Shown here piece by piece: positions 12,898 through 25,009 of a stretch of 64,000 nt of DNA. How positions within the stretch are numbered: position 1 is the stretch's first letter; each line of letters starts with the position of its first letter. The stretch comes from Neelides folsomi (Eukaryota > Arthropoda > Collembola > Neelipleona > Neelidae). The stretch lies in NCBI GenBank assembly GCA_034687125.1, contig JAQGBZ010000167.1, positions 62,001-126,000 of the forward strand, read 5' to 3'. The notes beneath the pieces were generated by a model. The model was not told the DNA's origin and did not search any database. It saw only the letters and a list, made by a program, of their open reading frames with translations. Made by a program: the position numbers and the translations under genes.

Positions 12898-13093
12898 TAG
12901 AGTCCTTTTCAGTAGATAAGTTTTATTAAGTAGATAATTCAATGTCATTCTAGTATACATTTGTAATTGCGTAAGTATACATACCTATTAAGATGTGTGA
13001 ATGTATGTATATAATGTATGTATTTATTCATCTGTAAAGCATACAAAAGTTACAAAATTTTATATGTAGATCTTCATATAACATATATACATT

Positions 13094-13188
13094 AGATATC
13101 CGGTATCGAAAGATATCCGGTGGTGGAAGGGAATATTGTAAAAGATGCCCGGGTATCGATAGATGTCCGGGTATCAAAAGATATCCGG
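13094..13188. repeat. Short repeats of an agatatccgg motif, 5' of the transposase
   Basis: Five copies of agatatccgg or one/two-base variants begin at 13094, 13111, 13143, 13161 and 13179, mostly 17-18 bp apart and followed by gtatc. Such iterons next to a transposase gene are often transposase-binding subterminal repeats. Here they lie about 140 bp before the first transposase codon. The link to the Tigger relic is inference from position. Confidence 0.55.
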
Positions 13189-13328
13189 GAGGGTAAGGGA
13201 AGATTTTATCGATTCGAGTATTTTAAAAGATGTAACTTATAATACTCAAAAAGCGCTATTTATTACATTTAAAACGTTATTCAATCTTGCCTTTGTCTCT
13301 CTCTGGCTTTTTATCAAAACTCGTTAAA

Positions 13329-14275
13329 ATGCCACGTCGCCAATTTAGTGTAGGCTTTAAATTAAAAGTATTAGAATATGCAAAAACACAGTGGAGAAGA
13401 AACAGCGAAGCACTTTGAAATTGAAAGTGTCCGACTTTGGAAAAAGCAACAAATTGAATTGGGTATTTAATATTTCAATAAACTAACAAGAACATATTAT
13501 AAAATAGTGCTTAATTAATTAAAAAAATAATGCCATTTTGAACTTGACAGATAAACTTTCCAAGAGTGGGGGAATTAAAAGGAAAATTCTGGATGGAGGT
13601 GGTCGAAAACCGATTTGTAAGGATTTTGAAAATGAGCTATTTGAATGGGTAGTTTCAGAAAGGAAGAGTAAGCACAGAATTACAAGAAAAATGATTAAAG
13701 ACCGAGCATTGAAATTATACGAAGAAAGTGGTAACGAAAAACCATTCAAAGCTACTGATTTTTGGCTTCACAAGATGATGAAACGGACCGGACTTTCACT
13801 CCGAAGAAAAACGACCACAGCTCAGAAGGATCCAGACGATTTAATTCCAAAACTTGTGTCGTTCATTGCTCACATTTCGCAACTAAAATAAAAATATGAC
13901 TTGAAAGAAGAGGATCTCATTGGCATGGATGAAACATCACTGTGGTTTGACATGCTGGGAAACACGACAATTGAACAAAAGGGTGCGAAAAAAGTATGCT
14001 TGAAATCAACAGGGAATGAAAAAACTCATTTCACAGTTGCGCTTGCAGCAAAAGCTGATGGGACAAAATTAAAACCCTTTATAATTTTTAAAGGTATATC
14101 TAAAAAAGTTAAAATTTATTTACTAACTTTTATTTATATAAACATTAAACATTATAAGTAATCATTACTATAATAATAGTACATATATTATTTTTATATT
14201 TAAGGTGCAATTAGGAAAGTTAAAGAGCTTCAAAAGAAGATAGGAATCTTCGTCAAATCCAGCAAAAACGGCTAG
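13329..14275 (+). pseudogene. Degenerate Tigger/pogo-type DDE transposase
   Basis: Relic of a Tc1/mariner-superfamily transposase of the pogo/Tigger group. An N-terminal psq/CENP-B-like helix-turn-helix begins at 13329 (MPRRQFSVGFKLKVLEYAK). Its frame breaks within about 25 codons, where a one-base shift is needed to continue with HFEIESVRLWKKQQIELG. From 13538 an open segment carries the CENP-B HTH (GGRKPICKDFENELFEWV, WLHKMMKRTGLSLRRK) up to a stop near 13889. A further segment from 13901 has the DDE_1 start with the first catalytic Asp (GMDETSLWFDMLGNTTI). The reading ends at the stop at 14273-14275, and the second and third catalytic acidic residues are missing. It is therefore inactive as it stands. 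Confidence 0.85.
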
Positions 14276-15255
14276 CTTCCTTCGTGGAAAAAATATTCCA
14301 TAATGGTATTTATTCCAGCTCTCCAGAAAATATATTTAACAATGTTCAATTGTTTCCTTTTTATATTAAGTTCAAATGATATATTAAATTGATTTGCATT
14401 AATTTCGGATAAACAATGATCTGAATCAGAATTAAATGGATATTCATCTTTCATGTAACAATGAATATCATATTCATCTTTATATCTATAATTATATGCC
14501 AATTTCGTATTAAATATAATTGCACCTTCAAAATCTTTCAAATCATTAAATTTTGAGAAACATCTTAATTTAGAATAAGTTAAATTTAATATTTCATTTT
14601 CAGAAATAAAATATAGATTTCTTAGAAACTCTATAAACATATCTGATGGTTTTTTATCCTTAAAATTATTATATTTTTGAAAGTTTTCTAAAATCATTAA
14701 ATTCTTTGCAGGTTTATCATCGTAGGATATTGCATAAATAATGAAATTATCTGCTGGATAATAAAAACTATTCATATTGATCTTATAATTGGAATGAAGT
14801 GAATCATAATGTTCATTGATTATATCCTCTTCGTCCTCTTCGTAGTATATTGAAATAAGTTGTAATGCAATAACAAAGAAATTAAATTTATTTATCGAAA
14901 ATCGTTCATTAAAATATACTAGATGAAGATGAAGGTTATAAAAATCGCTTATTGTTTTGATTTGTTCTTCGCAAATTAAAAATGATACAGTACATAAAGG
15001 GTATTTACGAACATAACTTGATGAAATAGTTAATTCCGTAAAATATCTATCTGTATCATTATGCTGAATAATAAAATCTCTATTTTTGTATGTACGTCCA
15101 TCAAAATGAAATTGTATTGATAATAGTGACTCAAAACGTGCAAAACGTATTCTTAAGTTTGAATAAAACAATGTACTCGCTCTCGTTAGAAAGTTAGCTC
15201 TTGAATTCCCGCTATTTAGAACATCATTTAGATAAACATAATTTATATCTATCAC
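14272..15255 (-). CDS. Orphan single-exon ORF, 327 codons, unknown function
   Basis: A long uninterrupted minus-strand frame encoding 327 residues, rich in Asn, Tyr, Phe, Ile and Lys. I recognise no domain, signal peptide or catalytic motif; an acidic run (YEEDEEDIINEHYDS) lies near the middle. Its stop codon overlaps the terminal stop of the transposase relic at 14272-14275. Its start codon at 15255 lies in the loop of a large palindrome (15180-15325), so the first ~25 residues are encoded by one arm. It could be a lineage-specific gene, cargo of a mobile element, or a chance-open relic; an open frame this long in such AT-rich DNA argues for past or present selection. Confidence 0.45.
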   Translation of the reverse strand: MIDINYVYLNDVLNSGNSRANFLTRASTLFYSNLRIRFARFESLLSIQFHFDGRTYKNRDFIIQHNDTDRYFTELTISSSYVRKYPLCTVSFLICEEQIKTISDFYNLHLHLVYFNERFSINKFNFFVIALQLISIYYEEDEEDIINEHYDSLHSNYKINMNSFYYPADNFIIYAISYDDKPAKNLMILENFQKYNNFKDKKPSDMFIEFLRNLYFISENEILNLTYSKLRCFSKFNDLKDFEGAIIFNTKLAYNYRYKDEYDIHCYMKDEYPFNSDSDHCLSEINANQFNISFELNIKRKQLNIVKYIFWRAGINTIMEYFFHEGS

Positions 15256-15325
15256 AATTAAAACTACTGTTAAACTAAATGATGATCTAATGGCGGGAAC
15301 TCAAGAACTAACTTTCTAACGAGAG
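15180..15325. repeat. Large palindrome: 57-58-bp arms around a 31-bp loop
   Basis: The left arm 15180-15237 and right arm 15269-15325 are inverted copies. The outer 33 bases match at 31 positions (ctctcgttagaaagttag against its complement ctaactttctaacgagag). The inner part, including catcatttag/ctaaatgatg, matches with small indels. The loop contains the start codon of the 327-codon ORF. It could be a foldback element end or a local inverted duplication. Confidence 0.8.
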
Positions 15326-15486
15326 TAATAAATTAATACTCATATCGTGTTATAATTAAAATCATATAAATTAACAAAAAATTCAATTTTAATCAATTTT
15401 ATTAATTTAAATTAGGGTTTAATAAATAATTTGATTATTTAGGATTCGTGTTTAAAAATCTCAATGAAACTTTTAATTAAAATTGA

Positions 15487-17879
<2,393 letters not shown>

Positions 17880-18558
17880 TTTAATTAATAAACTTTCAAC
17901 TTCTGCTTGTGTCACTAATTCAAGGATTGAAAAAAAGCTTAAAATGTTCTCGCTTTATTCGTGTGAATTCTACGAACAGAACCTGAGATCATTTACCTAG
18001 AATTCAATTATAATAATATAATAAGTAAAAAGTGATATGGTATTATATGTAGAGATGGTTTCCGATGGTACAGGTGGTTTCCGAAACTTCATTTAATGTA
18101 CCTAAACTGGAATGAAATTCTCTCGCTTTTTACCGGCTGACCAAATGACCGTGAACCATGAGCAATCTTCACACACATGTACATTTCAAATAATAATACC
18201 TAACACATGCATATGTATTTATGTATATGCAATATACCTACAAGTGTTTAATCTTTTCCTCCAAACAATTGAGATGAGTGATATGAGAAGCAAACTGAAT
18301 TCAGATACATGAAAGAGACGGATCCTACAACAAATACATTATGGTCATAATGATACATTAGATTACTCATTAAATTGTAAATGTCATAAAGGGCTTAATT
18401 TTGAAAAAATCATAAATGATTTTTTTTTATTTAAATCACAATAGTAAGGTTATTATATTAAATTAAACTGTTCAGTTCAGTTCAGTTCATTTAAATTAAT
18501 ATTTCATATGATGCAACATATTTAATAATTAAAAATATTGGCCATTTTAATGTTAGTT
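17880..18558. other. Intergenic gap between P450 and crotonase gene
   Basis: No coding sequence is supported. Upstream of the P450 start this should contain its promoter. The end nearest the crotonase gene is its 3' flank and includes a poly-A/T-rich run near 18420 and a cagttcagttcagttca direct repeat near 18475. A 66-codon frame at 18112-18312 has no family resemblance. Confidence 0.4.
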
Positions 18559-19425
18559 TTAATTTTCCTCATGTGTCCAAATTGGTTTCCTTTTCTCTTT
18601 GAAACTCGACAATCCTTCTTGTGAATCCTTCAATTGGAGATTTTTGACCATTTCCTCTTCACCGCATTTCAAAGCGTCTTCGTAATTCATTCCCAATTGC
18701 TTGTAAAAGAACTCTTTCCCATTTTTCAAAATTGGCCGACTTTTTGAACTAATATTTGAATAAATATCCTCCATTTTCTCTTCAAGCTCATTTTCACTAA
18801 AGATTTGCACAATGAGTCCAGCTCTAAGGGCCTCTTCTGCAGTCAGAGGCCGCCCAGTAAGGACCATGTAAGCAGCCATAGATTGTCCAACAACACGAGA
18901 AACGGAGATTCCAGGTGTTGTGCAGAAAACTCCAAAGGAAGCCCCAGGGGTCGAGAATTTGGCACTGGGAGTTCCAATGGCGAAATCACAAGCGGCGACC
19001 ATTTGACATCCGGCAGCTGCTGCCAAACCTTCGACAATTGCAATGACAGGAACGGGAGAGTTGCGGATTGTCAACATGAGCTTTGAACATATTTTAAATA
19101 TTTCTTTTTGTTTTTCCTCTCCGTTGTCTTTGGTGAGTTCTTTGAGGTTGTGGCCAGCGCTGAAGACGGGGCCTTTGGCGGAAATGGAAATGCAGCGGAG
19201 TGATTTGTCATTTTTTCCTTTTTCGATCCCTTCGATCAATTCGCACATCATTTGCTTCGAGAGAGAATTTCGGGTTTTGGAATCATTGAGGCTAATTTTC
19301 CTAATTCCCATTTTGTCATCGATTTCAATTATCCCTCTGGGGGAACTGGTGGAGAAAAAATAATGAAGTTCATTGGTTTGTCTGATCGTAGTGATTCCAC
19401 TTCTAAAAATTCTTGAAAGATTCAT
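18559..19425 (-). CDS. ECHDC3: Enoyl-CoA hydratase domain-containing protein 3-like (ECHDC3)
   Basis: A single intronless exon of 288 residues in the crotonase superfamily. The Arg/Ser-rich start (MNLSRIFRSGITTIRQTNE) looks like a mitochondrial targeting sequence. The CoA-binding/oxyanion-hole segments are present as FSAGHNLKEL and EGLAAAAGCQMVAACDFAIG, followed by FSTPGASFGVFCTTPGI and the ALRAGLI helix. The FCTTPG form and the absence of obvious paired catalytic glutamates match the ECHDC3 group rather than classical short-chain enoyl-CoA hydratase. The likely site is the mitochondrion and the role fatty-acid related, but the reaction is not established for this group. Lack of introns among intron-rich neighbours could reflect retroposition or intron loss. 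Confidence 0.85.
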   Translation of the reverse strand: MNLSRIFRSGITTIRQTNELHYFFSTSSPRGIIEIDDKMGIRKISLNDSKTRNSLSKQMMCELIEGIEKGKNDKSLRCISISAKGPVFSAGHNLKELTKDNGEEKQKEIFKICSKLMLTIRNSPVPVIAIVEGLAAAAGCQMVAACDFAIGTPSAKFSTPGASFGVFCTTPGISVSRVVGQSMAAYMVLTGRPLTAEEALRAGLIVQIFSENELEEKMEDIYSNISSKSRPILKNGKEFFYKQLGMNYEDALKCGEEEMVKNLQLKDSQEGLSSFKEKRKPIWTHEEN

Positions 19426-19546
19426 AATCTGCCAATTAAATGATTCAATTAATTATATTACATAATCTAGAATAAACATTCAATTTAAATTTTACTTGTT
19501 TCACAAAATGGTAAACTTGTTCATAAAACATGTGAAAAGTGTTATT

Positions 19547-19664
19547 GTCTATTTCATAAAGCAAGCTAATTGAGTTTTGAATTTCCCAGAAAAATTACTA
19601 CCGTTACCAATTGTAATTTTTCTGGGAAATTCAAAACGCAATTAGCTTGCTTTACAAAATAGAC
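19547..19664. repeat. Near-perfect 52-bp-arm hairpin
   Basis: The left arm 19547-19598 and right arm 19613-19664 are inverted copies with about three mismatches around a 14-bp loop (segment aaagcaagctaatt against aattagcttgcttt; ttgaatttcccagaaaaatt against aatttttctgggaaattcaa). It is 120 bp upstream of the ECHDC3-like start codon. It is probably a MITE-type foldback; a hairpin RNA precursor is possible but unsupported. Confidence 0.75.
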
Positions 19665-20395
19665 TATAATTTATTAAATATTTATAAAAATGTTTTTAAT
19701 ACCTCGGATAATAATGGATATTTATGGATAACGTAATTACAGTGTGACACGGGTTCTTATTGCACTGCACAAAAAACAAATATTTAATGTTAGATTAGAA
19801 TTTAGAACTTTAAAATACGAATCCAGTCTCAAATTAAATTTGAAAATAAATATGTAATTGAAATGTATTTATTTCCTATGCATGCAATAAAAGAATGTTT
19901 AAAAAACCAAATGAAAATACTTACATAATTTAAAATAAATAATTTATATCAATAAACAAATCACACATTTAGTTTTGTATTAATTATTAAAGAAATATTT
20001 ACTTATCACGAATTATTTGGTAATTTTTTTGAAGTTGCTATATTTTAGCAATGCGCGAGATAGATTCAACTCAAACTAAAACCCTTTTCTCATTTGAAGT
20101 TGCCCAAATGAAGCAAGTATAAATTAATTGCGCCTATTCTCCAGACCCGACAATTACTCAAGACACATTTAAGATTAGAATTCGATATGAATATTTTCCA
20201 TCCCCTTTAAACATTCTCACATGGTAAACATTGCTAAGTGTTCTCTATTTTAATTAGAATGAGCATTTTAAAAACTTTATTTAAATTAACAATTTGCTAC
20301 AATGATGAAATACATACGCCAATGTATGGGTATTTTAGATAGGCCTTAAAATGTAGCTTGTCGAAAGAATTGAGTTAATGACCTATAAAATACAT
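19665..20395. other. Intergenic sequence
   Basis: AT-rich sequence without credible coding frames, tRNA-like structure or clear repeats. It separates the foldback repeat from the hAT-like element. Confidence 0.4.
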
Positions 20396-20403
20396 ATAAT
20401 GTA

Positions 20404-21323
20404 TAGAGACCCGGACTTTTATGTTTTGACATATTTTTTATCTTTGAGGAATATCCTCTGAAACTTTGGAAGCGTCCGTATTGGTCAAAATAAGGAATCT
20501 TTAGACTATGTTGTTAGAGAATATTCGGAATATTTGGGAATGTTAAGGAATATGGCAGAATATTAAAGAATATTTTATGTCGTTACGGAATATAAAGAAT
20601 ATTTTAGCGGTTTCAAGGTTTGAGTTTATATAATGGGTCAAAAAGCTGCTCTTCATTGCCCAAAAATGATCGGTGCTTATATGTTTTTGCACAATTAAGA
20701 TACTCAATTCATTGAAATTACCAAATTACATTTTGAGCTTTATAAATGAAAAAAATATTTGATAAGATTAATTTTAGTTGTACTTCTAATACATGCACAG
20801 GGTGCGTCAAAAATTGCTTTCTTTTTTAAAATACAATCAGATTACAATGAAAGCAACTTTTGACGCAACCCATATTAGTGTGTGACAAAATATATTTAAC
20901 ACCCAATTTCTATAAACATAGCTAATATTTATATTGGTTAGTACAACTGATAGATGAATATATCATACTAAGATATTTTAGCCAATATAAAGATTTTATT
21001 GCTTACTTGTTAAATTAAAAACGAGGATAAATGCCTAATAGAACATTTAACAGTTTATTTGAACATATATTTATTAATTTGCCAAGTTTCGAATTGTTTA
21101 TGAACGAGAAACTAATGAGTCATTAAGTAATTTAAGTTTATTATTAAATACAATTGGGTTTATTAAATTTTTTTCTTTGTAAAAACCAATTTACCCTCGA
21201 AATTTCATATTACATATTTTGTATATAAGAATATAAGGGAATATTTAGCATATTTCGCCATATTTTAACGGAATATTGCATACATATTTTAGGGTTTTAT
21301 AGGGAATATATGTCCGGTCTCTA
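20404..21323. mobile_element. 920-bp hAT-like non-autonomous element with 8-bp TSD
   Basis: The element begins tagagacccggac and ends with its near-complement gtccggtctcta. It is flanked on both sides by the identical octamer ataatgta (20396-20403 and 21324-21331). An 8-bp target duplication and short TAGAGACC-type termini are characteristic of the hAT superfamily. Both ends carry many ggaatat/gaatattt subterminal repeats in opposite orientations, as expected for hAT transposase binding. There is no transposase frame, so it would rely on a transposase from elsewhere. A smaller inverted repeat (20798-20871) lies inside it. Confidence 0.88.
20798..20871. mobile_element. Mini inverted-repeat element nested in the hAT-like element
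   Basis: About 74 bp with 23-24-bp inverted ends: cagggtgcgtcaaaaattgc on the left and gcaacttttgacgcaaccc on the right. The left end continues tttcttttttaaaa, matching the end of the SLC5-intron element at 7874-7952 (cagggtg, then ttgctttctttttt). It appears to be the same small mariner-like family. I could not see a clean TA duplication here. Confidence 0.6.
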
Positions 21324-22381
21324 ATAATGTATAATGTTTTTCTATCATCCTATAGCAATGCACCATAATATTTCCTATCTTGTACTATTCTGTAAAATTG
21401 TATTAAATGAATAAAGTATGTCATGTTTATCAAATCTTTCAAATGTCCTTCATTTCTTATCGTTAATGATAAAATATAAATGTATAGTGTTTATAAGAAT
21501 TAAACTATAGTATGAATTTATGAATGTCACTATAAAATATGTGAAATGCATCTAAAATCATTTATGGACAAATTAGGCCACATTTTTATTTAAATGGAAT
21601 TCCCATTTATTGAATTGTAGCTAACGCAACGTATAAAAAATATGAACGCGATGAGTAAACTATTAACTTTTATTTACATAAATACTTACATCCATTTAAC
21701 ATGGAATGTAAATGTAATACTCATCTTATATGACACTTGTATGATATATTATATTTGTAATTTGATTAGTTTGTAAACTTTGTAATATGAATTTCTATCG
21801 TTTAGTAATTTTCATTGTTTTCCTTTTGCTTAACAAATACTGAGAAAAGACGCATTTGAAGATAGAGATATTAATATGTAATATAAATACATACAACTAT
21901 GTATTATATTCTTCAAATTCATATTTTTCAAAATTATATACTTTAATATAAATATATATTATGGTCAATATGGTACCTATAAAATTATAAAGTAAACTAT
22001 CTGTATTTGCTTCATCACAAGTTCAACTTTATCGAGCCAAGTCATTCAAGGCAAAGCAAAGTTACGCCTAAATGGAATATCATTAAACTTTAACCCTCGA
22101 TTAGTTCGATGGAGGGTGTGTGTAAAATATAGCTCCCATAGAGTGAATCTCAATTATCTGCTATTAATTGCGAAGCTAAACATTTTCCATTTTTATCCAT
22201 TCCGTGACTCACGTCAAATAATATTTATCTTTAATTACCGTTATTTAAATAATAAAGTAGATTTATTTTCTACGTTCTAATAATGTATTAAATTCATTAA
22301 TTTTTATAACCAATCATTTACTCCTACAAAGTGATAAATATAATAATTACATATAATTCTAAAGTTCTTAACAAAACCAAA

Positions 22382-25009
22382 ATGAGAAATCTTAAGTTAA
22401 TTATACCAATTTTATTTTATTTTACTGTAAGTTGTAAAGCTTCAATTATGAGGAACAAAGAAACAATTTTTACTATTGATTTTGATCCACAAATTCTCAA
22501 AGAAGAAGAGAAAATTAGAAGAAATGAAAATCTCACAGAATTTGTCCCAATTGAGAAAAATCTCACGTTGAATCGGGTCAGTTTGAGAGCATTAAAATAT
22601 GGAGAAGCAACATTTAAAGGTTTATTGGACAATAAAACAAATTGGGACGAGAAAGTTGAAAATAAAAATGAGCCTATTTTAAACATAACAAAGAAGAAAA
22701 TTGTTTGCTATTACACAATGCCAAGTTATCTTGATAGACCTTTTGCAGTTTTTCCTGAAGTAATTTTATTATATTTTTAATCAACAATTAAGTATATTAA
22801 ATTAGCAATTACTGTTATAAAAGTTTATATATACTGTATGAATAAGTATAAATGTTTAATTATTAATTTTAGCAAATTGATCCATTTCTTTGTACTCACA
22901 TTATAACTTTTGTGAGTCGACGGAATACAACAGTTCAATTCTCAGATCCTAAAGATAAAGAGGTATTTATTCAATTAAATTTTCCAATGGAGTTAATTTA
23001 AAATACAAAATCATTAAAAATACAATAAAATTTAATCCTTATATTTTTAATATTTTATAGTTTTCTGATCGTACGTTGAAGCTAAAGTTGAAAAATAAAG
23101 ATCTTAAATACATGGCCTGCCTTGGAATTGGAAATGCAAATGGTGCTGGACCTGTTGAAGATTTTGGGACACTCATTGGATCTCCAGTTTTAAGAAAGGA
23201 GTAAGTTGGACGATTTAGTACAAAATTACCATTTAAGGACAAAACGTTAAAATTGCCTAACTAAAAAATGTTCTAAGATTGGGTTAACGATTTTCGTTAC
23301 TTTAATTAAGTTATGAGAATTTAACTAAACATTAAAGTAAGTTTCATTATAAAGTAATTTCTAATTTAATTACAGGTTCATCAATAATAGTATAAAATTT
23401 TTGAAAGAAAATGGATTTGATGGAGTCGATTTTGATTGGTATGATAAATTAATAATAATTAATAGTTTCATTTAAGTTGGGTAAAAAATGAGTTTAATTT
23501 TTCATTATTGTAGGGAGTTTCCTGCATGGGGTTCTCCTGAAGAACAAAGATCTTTATTTTCCATCTTAATCAAAGACTTTCGAAATGTTATGAGCAGAGA
23601 TGGATTTCCAACTCTTTTAACTGCAGCTGTGGGTGCACCAAAACCAATTGTTGATGTTAGCTATGATGTCAAAGAATTGGCAATGCAAGACAATTAAAAA
23701 TTATATCCAAACTATTTAAATACCTACTTAAATATTGTGGTCTTTAGTTAATTGGTAAGCAAAACTATGATAAATGAACGTTTTTCAGGTATTTGGATTT
23801 CATTAATCTCATGGCTTATGACATGCACACATACACATGTAAGAACTATATTAAATACTCTATAAATTCATAACCAACAAATATGTAATTAATGGACATT
23901 TAATTTAGTTAGTTAATACATCTTTAATTTTTCTTATTCCAAGCTTATACACCGTTTACTGGAGCAAATGCGCCTTTGAAAAGGAAATCTTCCGAAATTG
24001 GATATTTCACAACGTTAAATACAGTTTGGGCGGCAAATTACTGGTTAATTTTTATATGCTATTTAAGTACATCTCAATTCTCGACATCTACATTTTTTAA
24101 AATCAATTTCCGAAACTTGAGAAATTGAACGACTAGTTAATTTAGGCAATCTCTTGGAATGCCAGCAGAGAAAATAATGGTGGGAGTTCCAACTTATGGA
24201 AGAACTTACAAGTAAACATTGAAAAAGCATATTATATTTATCAACAATTGAAAATGAAAATAACTCAACTTCTTCAAAAATCTAATTATTTAACTATCCA
24301 ACAGCTCTTAATACAATACTAATTATATATAATAAACAGGTTTAGGCTCCAATGAGTAATTGTAAAATTGTTTCTTTAGGCTTGTTGACGCAGCAGATCA
24401 TGAATTTTATTCCCTTGCTCTTGGGATTGGTTCAACTGGAGACAGTGAAACACAATAAGCAATATTTAAATCTTTGTAAAAGTGATGTTGTATCAAATTA
24501 ATGAAATCGTTTCAATTTTTAATTATTTTGTTTATTATTAATAGGAGGCTATATCCAGTACCCTGAAGTGTGTGAATTTATAAAAGGGAACGGAACGGTT
24601 GTTGTGTTTGATGAGGAAAGCAGAGTTCCCTATACTTACAAAGATCGGGAATGGATTACTTATGAAAATGAAAAAAGTGTGGAAGAAAAGGTTCCGAAAT
24701 TAAAAATTAATTAATAATTAACACATTAACTTTCAATTTATTTATTAGGGGAAGTGGATCAAAAATTCTGAATTTGGAGGAGCTATGATTTTTAGGTAAA
24801 ACCAGTATTTTATTTACATAATATCTTCAGTAAATAAAAATGTAAATTAAAGTTAGTTTGTGTATTTTGTATTTTAATAAATGACAATAAAATGTAAATT
24901 TAAATATTATTTTATCGACAGCTTGAATAATGACGATGCATGGAAAATGTGCAACACAAGCCAAGTCAATTTCCCATTGGCTCACAAAGTAAATGAACAG
25001 CTTAGTTAA
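22382..25009 (+). CDS. Glycoside hydrolase family 18 chitinase-like protein
   Basis: Twelve exons join to about 467 residues: 22382-22759, 22873-22962, 23061-23200, 23376-23438, 23514-23684, 23789-23838, 23944-24043, 24146-24211, 24380-24444, 24545-24690, 24749-24795, 24922-25009. The ATG at 22382 starts a signal peptide (MRNLKLIIPILFYFTVSCKA). An Asn-glycosylatable ~100-residue linker then precedes the barrel at VCYYTMPSYLDRPF. The GH18 signature DGVDFDWE is complete (218-225), with Glu225 as the expected acid/base. FINLMAYDMHT, VGVPTYGRTYKL and FGGAMIFSLNNDD follow. The usual Trp of the last motif is Phe. No chitin-binding domain is encoded. It is secreted; the role would be chitin turnover or an imaginal-disc growth-factor-like function. 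Intron 5 requires a GC donor (at/gcaaga). The exon-9 donor at 24444 is the least certain boundary. Confidence 0.88.

Noticed and set aside
18112-18312. 66-codon plus-strand frame upstream of the P450
   Set aside because: No motif, no splice partner and a composition like random AT-rich DNA.
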